Shown: positions 1 through 9,102, counted from the stretch's first letter. The stretch: DNA of 64,000 nt from G963675935 sp963675935 (GCA_963675935.2 CAXXPV010000003.1:1426001-1490000); one strand, 5' to 3'. Notes: generated by a model not told the origin, from the sequence alone. Made by a program: numbers and translations.

Positions 1-1824
1 GCGGCTCCAGCCCGCCCCGCCGTCGCCGCGCGCCGCCAGGGAAATCTTCGCGGCTTCGGCAAATTTTGGTGTCTTTGAGGGCGAGACTTGGCGTCCTGGA
101 TACAGCGCCACCATGTGCGATAAGTGGCGATGCTGGTCTTTCGGGTCGTCGCGGTCCACCATCCATTCCTGCAACTGGCCCCAGCGGCCGATCTTCGGAC
201 CGAGCAGCTTATCGCGTTTTGCGGCAAGCATATCGCGGAACTCGCGGTCCACGCCGAGCGCGTCGGCGGCCTCGACCGTGTTATTAAAAACATCCCAAAC
301 GAGCTGCTGGTCGTGCGAGACGCCGTCCTCCCGCGGACCGTGTTCCGGCGAGTATCCATTCGGCGCGACGAGCGTGCCGTCGGGCAGGGTCTTGAGGCGG
401 TCGAGCCAAAACTCGCATACCTCCTTCATCATGGGATAGGCCAGTTGTCGCAGATACTCCTTATCGCCGGAGAAAGCGTAGTGGTCCCAAATGTTTTGCA
501 TGCACCACGCGCTGCCCGATTCGACCCATTGCCACGTCGAGCCGCCGAAGACGCCGTTCTCGGCCCGCATCGTCCAGCCTCGGGTCTTGAACGCCTTTCG
601 CGTTTCTTCCTTGCGGACCTCGCGGATCGAGTTCAGCCACTTGGCGTAAGGCATGAAACACTCGGACAAGTTGGCCTCATCAGCCATCCAGTAATTCATT
701 TCCACGTTGATGTCGGTGTGGAAATCGCATCGCCACGGCGGTTGGTTGCTGCAATTCCACAGGCCCTGCAAGTTGGCCGGCAATCCGTCACGCGACGAGG
801 CAATCATCAGATAGCGGCCGTACTGAAAGACCAGAGATTCCAAATTCGAATCGCGTTTGCCTTGACGATAGACATCGAGTCGCCGACCGGTCTCGACGTC
901 GCCGGCCGTGCCGCCGAGATCAAGCGACACCCGGTTGAAGAGGCATTGATAATCCTTGACGTGCTCGGCACGCAACTTCTCGAACGGCGTCTCGGCGGCC
1001 GCCTTCAATCGGGCCTCGATGCGCTCGTGCGGATGCTCGCCCCGCCAGCCCTTGCCGCGATCTTGCGCGAAATTGGTCCCCGCATCGACGAGGATGGTCA
1101 ACGCATTGACGCCCTCGAAGACAATCCGCCCATCCACCGCCTTGACCGAACCGCCTTCGTTGAGAACGAGCACCTGCGCCTCGTCATCCAACGCAATGGA
1201 GTAACGCTGCGTGTTGGGGTAGAACGCATCCTTCCCCCCGTACATGTAGCCGGCCAGCGATCCGGTTGAGATCAGCCGGTTGCCGTGGGCGACGACTTTC
1301 CCCTTGTGCATGTCGGTCAATCGAACCGAACCCGTGTAGGCCGCGGGCTTGTCGGCCGTGAACCACAACACCATCACGCCGGCCGGGTGACTGGCAAAAT
1401 ACTCGCGCCGGTAATTCACCCCGCCCTGCGCGTACGTGACGGCGTGGATTGCCCGGCCGATGTCGAGTTCGCGGCGGTAGCTTGTGGGCGATGATTTTGC
1501 CTGATCGCCGAAATCGACAAACACATCGCCGAACGCCTGATATGCGCCGGTGTCGGTTTCGTCACCGATCCAAAGGCTGGATTCGTTGAACTGGATGCGA
1601 TCTTGCCCGACGCCGCCGAAGATCATGCCGCCGAGCCGGCCGTTGCCGATCGGCAGCGCCTCCATCTCCCAATTCGTCGCCGGCTTATTGTACCACAGCG
1701 TCAAATCGTTTTTGTTTTGCTCGGCGGCGAAAGCGGCGGCGGAGAAAACGAGGAACGACGCGATAAAAATGCTTCTTTGAAACATGAGGGTGTCCATTGC
1801 GATGAAAATATTTTTTTGAAACAT
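1..1824 (-). CDS. GH95-type alpha-L-fucosidase, partial (3' end outside window)
   Basis: Reading the minus strand gives one open frame from 1824 to the window edge, about 600 residues. After a hydrophobic signal peptide (SFLVFSAAAFA) comes LWYNKPATNWEMEALPIGNG followed by RLGGMIFGG, the hallmark N-terminus of GH95 exo-alpha-fucosidases. Further on are GLPANLQGLWN, an FHTDINVEMNYW segment with the catalytic-region Asn residues, and LYPGRQVS. GH95 enzymes hydrolyse terminal alpha-1,2-linked L-fucose and run to about 750-800 residues, so the C-terminus is missing here. Three in-frame ATGs lie at 1824, 1797 and 1785 because the start region is tandemly duplicated; 1785 gives the cleanest signal peptide. 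It lies 51 bp or more downstream of the GH2 gene on the same strand, so the two probably form one operon. Family assignment is strong; substrate linkage is inferred from the family. Confidence 0.88.
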   Translation of the reverse strand, partial: MFQKNIFIAMDTLMFQRSIFIASFLVFSAAAFAAEQNKNDLTLWYNKPATNWEMEALPIGNGRLGGMIFGGVGQDRIQFNESSLWIGDETDTGAYQAFGDVFVDFGDQAKSSPTSYRRELDIGRAIHAVTYAQGGVNYRREYFASHPAGVMVLWFTADKPAAYTGSVRLTDMHKGKVVAHGNRLISTGSLAGYMYGGKDAFYPNTQRYSIALDDEAQVLVLNEGGSVKAVDGRIVFEGVNALTILVDAGTNFAQDRGKGWRGEHPHERIEARLKAAAETPFEKLRAEHVKDYQCLFNRVSLDLGGTAGDVETGRRLDVYRQGKRDSNLESLVFQYGRYLMIASSRDGLPANLQGLWNCSNQPPWRCDFHTDINVEMNYWMADEANLSECFMPYAKWLNSIREVRKEETRKAFKTRGWTMRAENGVFGGSTWQWVESGSAWCMQNIWDHYAFSGDKEYLRQLAYPMMKEVCEFWLDRLKTLPDGTLVAPNGYSPEHGPREDGVSHDQQLVWDVFNNTVEAADALGVDREFRDMLAAKRDKLLGPKIGRWGQLQEWMVDRDDPKDQHRHLSHMVALYPGRQVSPSKTPKFAEAAKISLAARGDGGAGWSR

Positions 1825-1834
1825 AAGGGCGTCC
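1759..1834. repeat. 39-bp imperfect tandem duplication spanning the GH95 start codon
   Basis: On the minus strand a block of about 37 bp (a GGAC-CCCT- segment, then an ATG and eight codons) occurs twice with a 39-bp period. The two copies encode MFQKNIFIA and MFQRSIFIA. The frame is kept, so the gene has three candidate ATGs and a possible extra 13-residue N-terminal extension ahead of its signal peptide. Confidence 0.85.
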
Positions 1835-1875
1835 GTTTCCGTTGAGGTTCCGCGACAAAATCGCGTGTTCAAGTT

Positions 1876-4800
1876 TTATTTTTCGACAATTACGTCCAAC
1901 TCGGCGATCGAGGCGAACTTGTTGCCGTTGACTTCTTTAAGTGCAACGAACCGAATAAAACGGGCCGCACGCGGTTGCTTGAAGAGAACTGTTTGCAAGT
2001 CTCCCGTGTTTGGAAAGTTCCCTTGGGCGACCGGTTCGCCCCACTGTTTGCCATCGTCGCTCACATAGATCTCGTAAGCCGCAATGCGGCCATTTGCCAT
2101 ATCTTGGCGCGGTAGATACGTCAATCCATTCAGCTTTGACGCTTTTTGCAGATCAATCTGCATCTCGTGTGGGAAGCTGGTCTCGCCATCGCCCCACGAC
2201 GTATGCCAGATTGTGTCCGGATCGCCGTCGAGGGCGTTGCCGCCCTTGTGGTCGGGCGATTCGCTATCGACGCGAATCACTTTCGCCCCTAGCTTTTTCA
2301 GGACTCCGCTTCTCGGCAGGGATATCCATTGCGTCAACGCGTTTTCGTCGAGTTCCACTTTCGGTTGGAAGGCGTCGCTTTGCATGTAAGCCAATAAGCT
2401 GGCCAACAACTGCCGTGAGACCGGCCGCTTCTCGATGTTTTTGATGAGGTCGATCGAGGAGACCAAAAGCCGGCCTTTGCCCACGCGGGCCTCGAACACC
2501 AGCCCAAGCCGGCGATTCCTCCTGAAATTGTCGACCATTTGCACAATCGGCCGAATTTCGCCGGGCATGGAATCCAAGATCATCGCCTTGGAATTCGCAA
2601 TCGGTTCGTTCCATTGCCAATTGGTGTGCATGTCGGTTGGGAACTTGGCCAAGGCCGGGTGCTTCGGGTCGCACAGAATGCCCATCGTGCCGCCGCCGTG
2701 TTCGGCAAACCATACCGGGCTCCAAAACACCGTGGTGAACAACGGCTGGATGCTTTTTCGGCTCGCGAAGGCCGAGCCGCGAGGCGTCAACAATACACGC
2801 TTGCCCTCGGCCAACGCGGCGCGGGTTGCGTCGTCCCAGTCGGCAGAGATCACGACGTCGCCCGGCGCGGCGTTCACTTGCGTCGGATACACCCAGAAAT
2901 TCCAATCGTTGGCGATCGTCGTACCGTCGAGCGAAACGACGAGCGTCAACCGAGCGGGAGCAGCCGCCTTGGCCAGCGACGCCTCGACGACGCCGATCGT
3001 CGTCAACTCGCCCGTCGGAAGGGTCTTCGGAGCGAACTTGCCCGAGGCCACTTCGCTGCCCACGGAATCCTTGATCGTCCACGTCGCCTTGGCGTCGGTC
3101 AGAACGGTTGGGCCATAATGGGCAACGTCGATTTGGGCCTTGAATGGCTCGGCGACGTCGTAGGTTCGCTTGGCCAATCGCGCCAACGGAACTGTTTGAG
3201 CGCAGAATCGCCGGAACGCCTCCGGCGCGATCAATCCCTTCGAGTCCCAAAATGGGTCGAGCAGGCCGATGAGCGCCGTGCCTTGGCCGGGGAAGTCGTG
3301 CAGATCGAGCAATTGAAACCCGCCGTGGGCGGGCGTGCGAAGCATGATCTCGATCTCTTCCTTATAGAGCTGGACGGACCACAGGCCGGAAGCGCGGAGG
3401 AAATCGCCCGATTGGCTCAACAGCCCCTTCTTAGTCAAGTCGTCGCGAATCCGTTCGAAGTTTCTCGGCCGCAACACGCCCGTATACTTTTTGATTTCCT
3501 CCATGTTCGGATAAAAAGTCCATTGGCCGACCTCATGGCTGATGACCGGTTTGGTCCATGTGGCGAAGTCGCCTCGCATATCATGTGTGGTGGCCGGTCC
3601 CCGAACGCCTCGACCGTTCGGCGTCACACAATAGTCGTCGTCTGGGCCGCCGCCCCACCCCGAGGCCGCGGCATATAAATGGCGACGATCATGTTCTTTG
3701 GCGATCCGCACGAGGCGGTGAAGCACCGCCATGTCGCCGCTGGGTTCATTGCCCATCGTCAACAGCCCGAACGACGGGTGGTTGCCGTAAGCGTCGAGCA
3801 TTCGCTTGAGTTCCACTTCGACATACTGGTCGCGTTTGATATCCTTGCCCCAATTGTCGATCCAGGTGGGCACCTCCGCTTGAAGAATGAATCCCATCCG
3901 GTCGGCCGCGTCGAATGCCGCCTCGGGCGGGCACCAGGAGTGGAACCGAATGTGGTTCAGACCGTAGGAACGGCATATCCGCAATACCCGCAGCCAAGAG
4001 TCGAGATCGGTGGGCGGATAGCCGGTCAGCGGATAAATGCAGCAATCCAGCGTGCCGCGTAAGAACACTTTCCGCCCGTTGAGTACGAGCCGCTTGTCCT
4101 CGACGGCGAGTTTCCTCATGCCAAAGCGGACTTGCCGTCGGTCATTGTAGCCGTTGCAGGACAGCGAGGCAGTCAACTCATAGAGCGACGGCGAAAACTC
4201 ATCCCACGGCCGCACGTCGTCGCCCATCGGCAATGTTATTTCCAGCGTCGTCGATTCGTTCGCCTTCAGTTGCGATTTCGTTGAAGCGACACGCGGTTTC
4301 GTCGCATTGGGCCCTGGCAACACGGCTGCCACGTCGATGCTTGCGTCGAGCGAACGGCCCGTTGCGTTGCCAACCTTCACCGCCACGCGCACCGTCTTTT
4401 TTCCCAAATTCGGATAGACCTGCACGTCCTCGATCCAGACGAAATCGGTCGCGAGAAGTTCAATCCGGCCGACCACGCCGTTCCAATTCGTCTGCGTGTG
4501 TTCGCTGGTCGAATGGGCGTGCGGACCGAGGTTGAACTTGATCGCGTTGTCCACCCGCAACGTCAAGCGGTGCTTGCCGGGCGCAAGATCGGAGCCGATT
4601 TCATGAACGTGAGCCGTCGCCATGCTGTCGGCCATGCCGCAGAAGCGATCGTCCAGCCAAACCTGGGTTTCCCAATGGCAACGCTCCAGAAACAGCGAGA
4701 CTCGTTTGCCCTTCCATGCCTCGGGAATCTCGATTTCCCGCTGATACCATGCCGGTCCACAATACTCGACCAAACGGCTAAGCCAGTCGAAATTGGCGGG

Positions 4801-5061
4801 TCGATTGTTGGGCTGCCCGAGTTTGTTTTCGTCGGTCGAACCGGGCAGACGTCCCTTGCCAAACTGGTCGGCCGCCCCCGGCGGAAGCGATTCGGCAAAC
4901 CACTTCTCCTTCAAGCCGCATTTGCCGGGATCGAGCCGGATCGACCACTCGCCGGCCAGCGATTGAACATTCGAAGCGTTTTCCACTGCCGACGCGGCGC
5001 GGACGATGAAAATCGCCGCTAGAAGGGCCAAACCAATCGCGGTAGCTTGGGAACGTCGCAT
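1876..5061 (-). CDS. Secreted GH2-family beta-galactosidase/glycosidase with C-terminal F5/8 type C domain
   Basis: The 1061-residue protein starts with a signal peptide (residues 1-26, ending AASAV). Residues ~95-205 form the jelly-roll sugar-binding domain of GH2 (ETQVWLDDRF, KHRLTLRVDN), ~205-320 an immunoglobulin-like domain, and ~325-650 the TIM barrel. The acid/base is E439 in LLTMGNEPSGD and the likely nucleophile is E510 in KPVISHEVGQW. The last ~130 residues (ALDGDPDTIWHTSW ... RFIRFVALKEV) are a discoidin/F5-8-type carbohydrate-binding domain. It would act outside the cytoplasm on galactosides or a related beta-glycan. It precedes the GH95 gene on the same strand. Exact specificity (galactosidase, glucuronidase or mannosidase) cannot be told from sequence alone. 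Confidence 0.87.
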   Translation of the reverse strand: MRRSQATAIGLALLAAIFIVRAASAVENASNVQSLAGEWSIRLDPGKCGLKEKWFAESLPPGAADQFGKGRLPGSTDENKLGQPNNRPANFDWLSRLVEYCGPAWYQREIEIPEAWKGKRVSLFLERCHWETQVWLDDRFCGMADSMATAHVHEIGSDLAPGKHRLTLRVDNAIKFNLGPHAHSTSEHTQTNWNGVVGRIELLATDFVWIEDVQVYPNLGKKTVRVAVKVGNATGRSLDASIDVAAVLPGPNATKPRVASTKSQLKANESTTLEITLPMGDDVRPWDEFSPSLYELTASLSCNGYNDRRQVRFGMRKLAVEDKRLVLNGRKVFLRGTLDCCIYPLTGYPPTDLDSWLRVLRICRSYGLNHIRFHSWCPPEAAFDAADRMGFILQAEVPTWIDNWGKDIKRDQYVEVELKRMLDAYGNHPSFGLLTMGNEPSGDMAVLHRLVRIAKEHDRRHLYAAASGWGGGPDDDYCVTPNGRGVRGPATTHDMRGDFATWTKPVISHEVGQWTFYPNMEEIKKYTGVLRPRNFERIRDDLTKKGLLSQSGDFLRASGLWSVQLYKEEIEIMLRTPAHGGFQLLDLHDFPGQGTALIGLLDPFWDSKGLIAPEAFRRFCAQTVPLARLAKRTYDVAEPFKAQIDVAHYGPTVLTDAKATWTIKDSVGSEVASGKFAPKTLPTGELTTIGVVEASLAKAAAPARLTLVVSLDGTTIANDWNFWVYPTQVNAAPGDVVISADWDDATRAALAEGKRVLLTPRGSAFASRKSIQPLFTTVFWSPVWFAEHGGGTMGILCDPKHPALAKFPTDMHTNWQWNEPIANSKAMILDSMPGEIRPIVQMVDNFRRNRRLGLVFEARVGKGRLLVSSIDLIKNIEKRPVSRQLLASLLAYMQSDAFQPKVELDENALTQWISLPRSGVLKKLGAKVIRVDSESPDHKGGNALDGDPDTIWHTSWGDGETSFPHEMQIDLQKASKLNGLTYLPRQDMANGRIAAYEIYVSDDGKQWGEPVAQGNFPNTGDLQTVLFKQPRAARFIRFVALKEVNGNKFASIAELDVIVEK

Positions 5062-5235
5062 GATGAAACTCCAGTGGCGGGAGAAGTTTGCTGAACAATC
5101 AGGCGGGATGGGGGGCCAATGTGAACAGTATCATTCTGCATGACGCGGCCATCCGCGTCAACGGTAATCTTGCGCATAAAGACTGGTACTATTGCGCAAC
5201 ACCGCCGGCTGTCGCAAGGAATGACGGAGTAGATG

Positions 5236-6456
5236 TCATTCCAACACGGCTTGATAATGTCGCACCAGATTGACCGCCGCCCGGCGCGAGTCGAATCGTT
5301 CTTCGACTTGCCCTCGCGCCGCGGCGCCCATCCGGCCGCGCAACGCGCCGTCGCCGAGCAATTCCAACATCGCCGCGGCCAACGCCGGGGCGTCGTCGGC
5401 CGGAACGAGTCGCGCGGAGCATGAGGCCTCGGGAAAAATCTCACGCGTACCGCCCACGTCGGTCGCCACGACGGCCAGGCCGGCGGCAGCCGCTTCGAGC
5501 AACACGCGACCGAGCGGCTCTTGACGCGCCGGATGGACCAGCAGCGTCAATTCGCCCAACAATCGTGGAATATCGTTGCGTCTGCCGAGAAAATGGACTC
5601 GGCCGCACAAGCCCCCTTCGCCGGAATCCAAATGGAGTTGCCGCTCGAATTGCCACGATTCCTCCTTCTCAGAGTTTCGCTCGCCGACGATCAGCCAATG
5701 GACGTTCGGCAATCGGGCGGCGACTGTCTCGGCGGCTTGCAGCAAGGTGTCTTGCCCCTTGCGCAAACCGATTTGCCCGATCGTTGCAATGAGCGGAGCG
5801 CCGATCGGCAAATCAAACTCTCGGTGCAGGTAGGTTGTAGGGTGGGACAAGCTTGCGCAGTCCCACCAGGCTCTTTTCGCGGTTTTCTGGTGGGACTGCG
5901 CAAGCTTGTCCCACCCTACATTCTCTGTCGGCATTTCATCGGATCGCGGGCGGAACTCATCGAGATCGACGCCGTTGTAGACGACGTGCGTTTTTTCGGG
6001 CGACACGCCGCCAGCAACGTGAAAATCGAGCGTGGCTCGGGAAACCGCCAACAAACGCCGATGACAGTTCAGATCGGCCACTGCCCGAGAACTGAGCTTG
6101 ACGATGTCGCGCAGGTGGGAAACGCTCGGCAACGCGAGCTCCGCGGCTACTGGCCCCGACAGCCGGCCCATCGCCAGACTGTTCGCATGCAAAAGCGACG
6201 GACTTCGCCGGCGAAGAACGGCGGCCAACTCTTCGCGAAGCCGCTCTTGCGACATTCGTGTTCCGTCGGGCTTGCGGCAACAAAACGGAATCGACTCGAT
6301 GCGGCGGGCCGAAAGCTCTTCGGCCAGCGGGCCGTCGGGCGGGGCGACGACAACCGGCGAAAAACCCGCCGCTCGCACGCCCTCCAACGTCGCCAGCATC
6401 GACCGCTCGCCGCCGTTGAGCGTGGAGTATTCACAGAGGATAAGAACTTCCGGCAT
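5236..6456 (-). CDS. GT4-family glycosyltransferase with repeat-encoded insert
   Basis: The 406-residue protein opens with MPEVLILCEYSTLNGGERSM, the N-terminal Rossmann fold of GT-B glycosyltransferases. It has the GT4 C-domain features VVYNGVDLDEF, IATIGQIGLRKGQDTLL, VHFLGRRNDIPRLL and a donor-binding EPLGRVLLEAAAAGLAVVATDVGG stretch. It would transfer a nucleotide-activated sugar to a glycan or lipid acceptor at the inner face of the membrane. Residues ~179-208 (GWDKLAQSHQK ... WWDCASLSHP) interrupt the linker between the two Rossmann folds and are encoded entirely by an 85-bp perfect palindrome. The frame is kept and both GT-B halves are complete, so the enzyme may still fold. It is 85% certain as a glycosyltransferase; the acceptor is unknown. 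Confidence 0.9.
   Translation of the reverse strand: MPEVLILCEYSTLNGGERSMLATLEGVRAAGFSPVVVAPPDGPLAEELSARRIESIPFCCRKPDGTRMSQERLREELAAVLRRRSPSLLHANSLAMGRLSGPVAAELALPSVSHLRDIVKLSSRAVADLNCHRRLLAVSRATLDFHVAGGVSPEKTHVVYNGVDLDEFRPRSDEMPTENVGWDKLAQSHQKTAKRAWWDCASLSHPTTYLHREFDLPIGAPLIATIGQIGLRKGQDTLLQAAETVAARLPNVHWLIVGERNSEKEESWQFERQLHLDSGEGGLCGRVHFLGRRNDIPRLLGELTLLVHPARQEPLGRVLLEAAAAGLAVVATDVGGTREIFPEASCSARLVPADDAPALAAAMLELLGDGALRGRMGAAARGQVEERFDSRRAAVNLVRHYQAVLE
5836..5920. repeat. 85-bp palindromic element inside the GT4 gene (family GTAGGGTGGGACAAG)
   Basis: Arms 5836-5868 and 5888-5920 are 33-bp perfect inverted copies beginning TGTAGGGTGGGACAAG, with a 19-bp loop. A second family member lies at 40275-40364 in an intergenic gap. 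Read in the same sense, both encode similar peptides (GWDK...WWDCA), which confirms a common origin. Here it sits in frame in a coding sequence. Confidence 0.92.
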
Positions 6457-6470
6457 CGGCGCGGCGAGTC

Positions 6471-6536
6471 GTCATTCTGAGCAAAGCGAGGAATCTCACC
6501 AAAACCGACGAGATCCTTCGCTGCGTTCAGGATGAC
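6471..6536. repeat. Palindromic repeat, GTCATTCTGAGC family, copy 1
   Basis: GTCATTCTGAGC near 6471 is matched by its inverted partner ending at 6536 (TTCAGGATGAC). It lies in the gap between dapA and the GT4 gene. Two further copies are at 27517-27591 and 57737-57831. It could act as a transcript 3' hairpin; that is inference. Confidence 0.75.
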
Positions 6537-6560
6537 TATTGGAGATTATCCGACAAAGGA

Positions 6561-7454
6561 TTAGTTTTTTAACAGTCCGTACTTCACCAGCGCCGCCTGC
6601 AACTTCGTCTCTTCCGCGGCATTGAGACGAACCAGCGGCAGGCGCAGGTCGCCTGTGTCGCGCCCGAGCATTTCGAGCGCCGCCTTGATCGGGATCGGAT
6701 TGGTCGATAGCCCGAGCATGTCGCGGCAGAGCGGAAAGAGCTTGTGATGCCAACGCACGGCTCCGGCAACGTCGCCCGACTCGAACGCGCGAATCATCGC
6801 GATCACGTCTTTCGGCACGATATTACCGACGACCGAAACCACGCCCCGAGCGCCAACCGACAAAAGCGGCAGCGTCAGACTGTCGTCGCCGCTTAGAACC
6901 GTCAAGTCGGTCTCGCCGATGATCCGCGACGCCTGATCGAGCGAGCCGGTCGATTCCTTGACCATCGTGATGTTTGGGAACTCGGCCATCCGCACGATCG
7001 TTTCCGGCTCGATGTTCTTCGCGGTTCGGCCCGGAATGTTGTAGACGCAGATGGGAATATCGACCGCGAGGGCCAGTGCCTTGAAATGCTGATAAAAGCC
7101 CTCTTGCGTCGGCTTGTTGTAATAAGGAGCGACGACCAACGCGGCGTCGGCCCCGGCGTGGGCAGCCCAGCGAGTGAGCCGCAGGGCCTCTTCCGTGCTG
7201 TTCGAGCCTGCGCCGGCCATCACCTTGATGCGGCCCGCCGCGGCCTCGACCACGGCCGAAATCACCCGCTCGTGTTCGGCGTAGGAAACCGTGGGGCATT
7301 CGCCGGTCGTTCCCACCGGGCAGACGCACGTCGTGCCGGCCTCGATCTGAAATTCGACGTGGCGCTGCAACGCCTCAATATCGACCTGACCATCGCGGAA
7401 TGGGGTGATCATCGCCACGGAGAGGCCGGAAAAGTTTTCGCTGCGTGTGGACAT
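6561..7454 (-). CDS. dapA: 4-hydroxy-tetrahydrodipicolinate synthase
   Basis: The 297-residue protein has the full DapA/NAL-superfamily TIM-barrel pattern. The pyruvate-binding GTTGE loop lies at residues 48-52, the YYNKPTQEGFYQH segment at ~111-123, catalytic Y138 and R143 in VYNIPGRT, and the Schiff-base lysine K166 in MVKEST. It condenses pyruvate with aspartate semialdehyde in the lysine/diaminopimelate pathway. Length is typical (about 290-300). The start at 7454 gives the expected N-terminus (SGLSVAMITPF). Upstream are CTAGTGG-rich short repeats and then the IS element, so its promoter region may have been altered by the insertion. Confidence 0.95.
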   Translation of the reverse strand: MSTRSENFSGLSVAMITPFRDGQVDIEALQRHVEFQIEAGTTCVCPVGTTGECPTVSYAEHERVISAVVEAAAGRIKVMAGAGSNSTEEALRLTRWAAHAGADAALVVAPYYNKPTQEGFYQHFKALALAVDIPICVYNIPGRTAKNIEPETIVRMAEFPNITMVKESTGSLDQASRIIGETDLTVLSGDDSLTLPLLSVGARGVVSVVGNIVPKDVIAMIRAFESGDVAGAVRWHHKLFPLCRDMLGLSTNPIPIKAALEMLGRDTGDLRLPLVRLNAAEETKLQAALVKYGLLKN

Positions 7455-7531
7455 GGGAACTAGTGGCTAGTGGTTGGTGGCTAGTGGCTAGTGAAACAGA
7501 AAGTCGCTTGTGGCTTCTCATTAACCACTAG

Positions 7532-9090
7532 GGGAGCATTTCGATTCTGTAGGAGGAAAATGATCTAGCAAAATACCTTCGAGTCGTCGATAAGGGCGGT
7601 TCTATTTCACCAATCTGGCGGAAAGGAGTTCCACCATGCCCTATGTCACGAACGACGGCTCGAAGGCGGTCCAGAGGATAGCAGAAATTGAGCGGCAGTT
7701 GCAAGAGGCAAAAGCGGAGTTCGAGCGATGGCTGGCGAAGGGAATCGCGCCGACCAGTGCCGCCGAGTTGGCACAGCGGGAGCGGGAGGGAAAGGGTTTG
7801 ACCGACCGGCTCCAGGTGTTGGCCACCGCGTTGGAACTGCAACGGGCCTTGGCCAGCCCGGCGTTGCACGCGCAGGAGCGGGCGCTGGCCAAAGCCTCGC
7901 TCAAAAAGATGAAAGACTTCGGCTATCGGTCGGTGACGGTGCAGTTTCTGGGCGGGATGGAGGTGGAGGTGATGGTTCGCTACTGGTGTCGCAGCCAACC
8001 CCGTGCCGACAAGGGGAAAGGGAGTTATTTTGGCCTGACGCTGTTGGGGGTATGTGACCGCACCACGCCCGCGCTGGCCAGTGAAGTGGCCCAACTTGCC
8101 GCGGCATTGAGTTCCTTCGAGGATGCCCAAGCGCGGCTGCGGCAGATGGGCGTGGACATGTCGATCCGGCGGATCGCCAATGTGGCATACCATTTTGCCC
8201 AGCGGGCGCGGAGCCGTCAGGCCGTGGACGGCATGGGCATCGAGGGCTCGCTGGCCGGGCGGCGTGTGGTGATTTCCACCGACGGCGGCCGGCTTCGCGT
8301 TCGCAAGAACAAGCGGGGCAAGCGGACTAAAAAGTGGCGATCGCGTTACCGCACCGATTGGCGCGAGCCCAAGTTGTTGGTGATCTACGCGGTGGACGAA
8401 ACAGGGCGGATCGCTCAAGAGTTCGCGCCGGTGATCGACGGCACGCTCCAGGGCCCCGACGAAGTGTTTCGGCTGATGGAATTCTATCTCCGCCAGTTGC
8501 ACATCGACCAAGCGAAAGAAGTCTTGTTCATTGCCGACGGGGCGAAGTGGATTTGGTTGCGAGTCGCACAATTGTGGAAGCGTCTGGGATTGGCGGGCGT
8601 CGTGCGTTGCCGGGAGTTGGTGGATTTCTACCACGTCGTCGAGCACGTCTATGCCCTGGCCGCCTTGAACACGTCGTGGCGGGTCCGCGAGCGGAAGCGT
8701 TGGGCGACGCGACAACGGCGTCGCTTGTGGCGTGGAGAACTGAAGGCGTTCACCGAAGAAGTCGAGCGACTCTGCGAGGGGAAGCGTGGCAAGGGCTGGA
8801 GTCGCGAACGGGACTACCTCCTGCGCAACGCTCGTGCCGGGCGTCTGGATTATGCCAAGGCGCGTCGCGCGAAGATGCCGATGGGCAGCGGCTCGATGGA
8901 GAGCGCGGTCCGTCGGGTCATCAACTTGCGGTTGAAGGGGCCAGGCATCTTCTGGCACGAGGAGCACGCCGAACAGATGCTCATGTTGCGTGCCTATTAC
9001 AAGTCGAAACACTGGCAAGTCCTGACAAACAAAGCCTTTGCAACACCACTGGCCAATGCCGCATAACTCCTACAAAGACGCAATGCTCCC
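7532..9090 (+). mobile_element. Complete ISKra4-like insertion sequence, 1559 bp
   Basis: Terminal inverted repeats of 24 bp lie at 7532-7555 and 9067-9090. Both start GGGAGCATT and end TGTAGGAG, with four mismatches between them. A 9-bp direct repeat AACCACTAG flanks the element exactly (7523-7531 and 9091-9099), as expected of a target-site duplication. One transposase gene fills the element. It landed between dapA and pdxJ, 12 bp past the pdxJ stop codon. Intact ends, target duplication and open frame point to a recent insertion. Confidence 0.9.
7636..9066 (+). CDS. ISKra4-family-like DDE transposase
   Basis: The 476-residue protein has a helical basic N-terminus (coiled coil at ~12-60) and a DDE catalytic core: D216 in VISTDGGRL, D301 in FIADGAKWIW and E422 in MGSGSMESAVRRV. 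The closing segment LKGPGIFWHEEHAEQMLMLRAYY is characteristic of ISKra4-type enzymes. A ribosome-binding site AGGAG sits 9 bases before the ATG. The frame is intact and ends just before the right inverted repeat. A long antisense frame on the other strand is a codon-bias shadow. Family placement rests on motif recall, not on a search. Confidence 0.9.
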   Translation: MPYVTNDGSKAVQRIAEIERQLQEAKAEFERWLAKGIAPTSAAELAQREREGKGLTDRLQVLATALELQRALASPALHAQERALAKASLKKMKDFGYRSVTVQFLGGMEVEVMVRYWCRSQPRADKGKGSYFGLTLLGVCDRTTPALASEVAQLAAALSSFEDAQARLRQMGVDMSIRRIANVAYHFAQRARSRQAVDGMGIEGSLAGRRVVISTDGGRLRVRKNKRGKRTKKWRSRYRTDWREPKLLVIYAVDETGRIAQEFAPVIDGTLQGPDEVFRLMEFYLRQLHIDQAKEVLFIADGAKWIWLRVAQLWKRLGLAGVVRCRELVDFYHVVEHVYALAALNTSWRVRERKRWATRQRRRLWRGELKAFTEEVERLCEGKRGKGWSRERDYLLRNARAGRLDYAKARRAKMPMGSGSMESAVRRVINLRLKGPGIFWHEEHAEQMLMLRAYYKSKHWQVLTNKAFATPLANAA

Positions 9091-9102
9091 AACCACTAGC
9101 CA

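Noticed and set aside
124..1269. 381-codon plus-strand open frame
   Set aside because: It is the antisense of the GH95 fucosidase. Its translation has no family motif and is Arg/Val/Leu rich, as expected of the complement of a GC-rich gene.
7528..9018. 496-codon minus-strand frame across the IS
   Set aside because: It mirrors the transposase frame almost exactly; the plus-strand product has the DDE motifs and a ribosome-binding site, the minus-strand product has neither.
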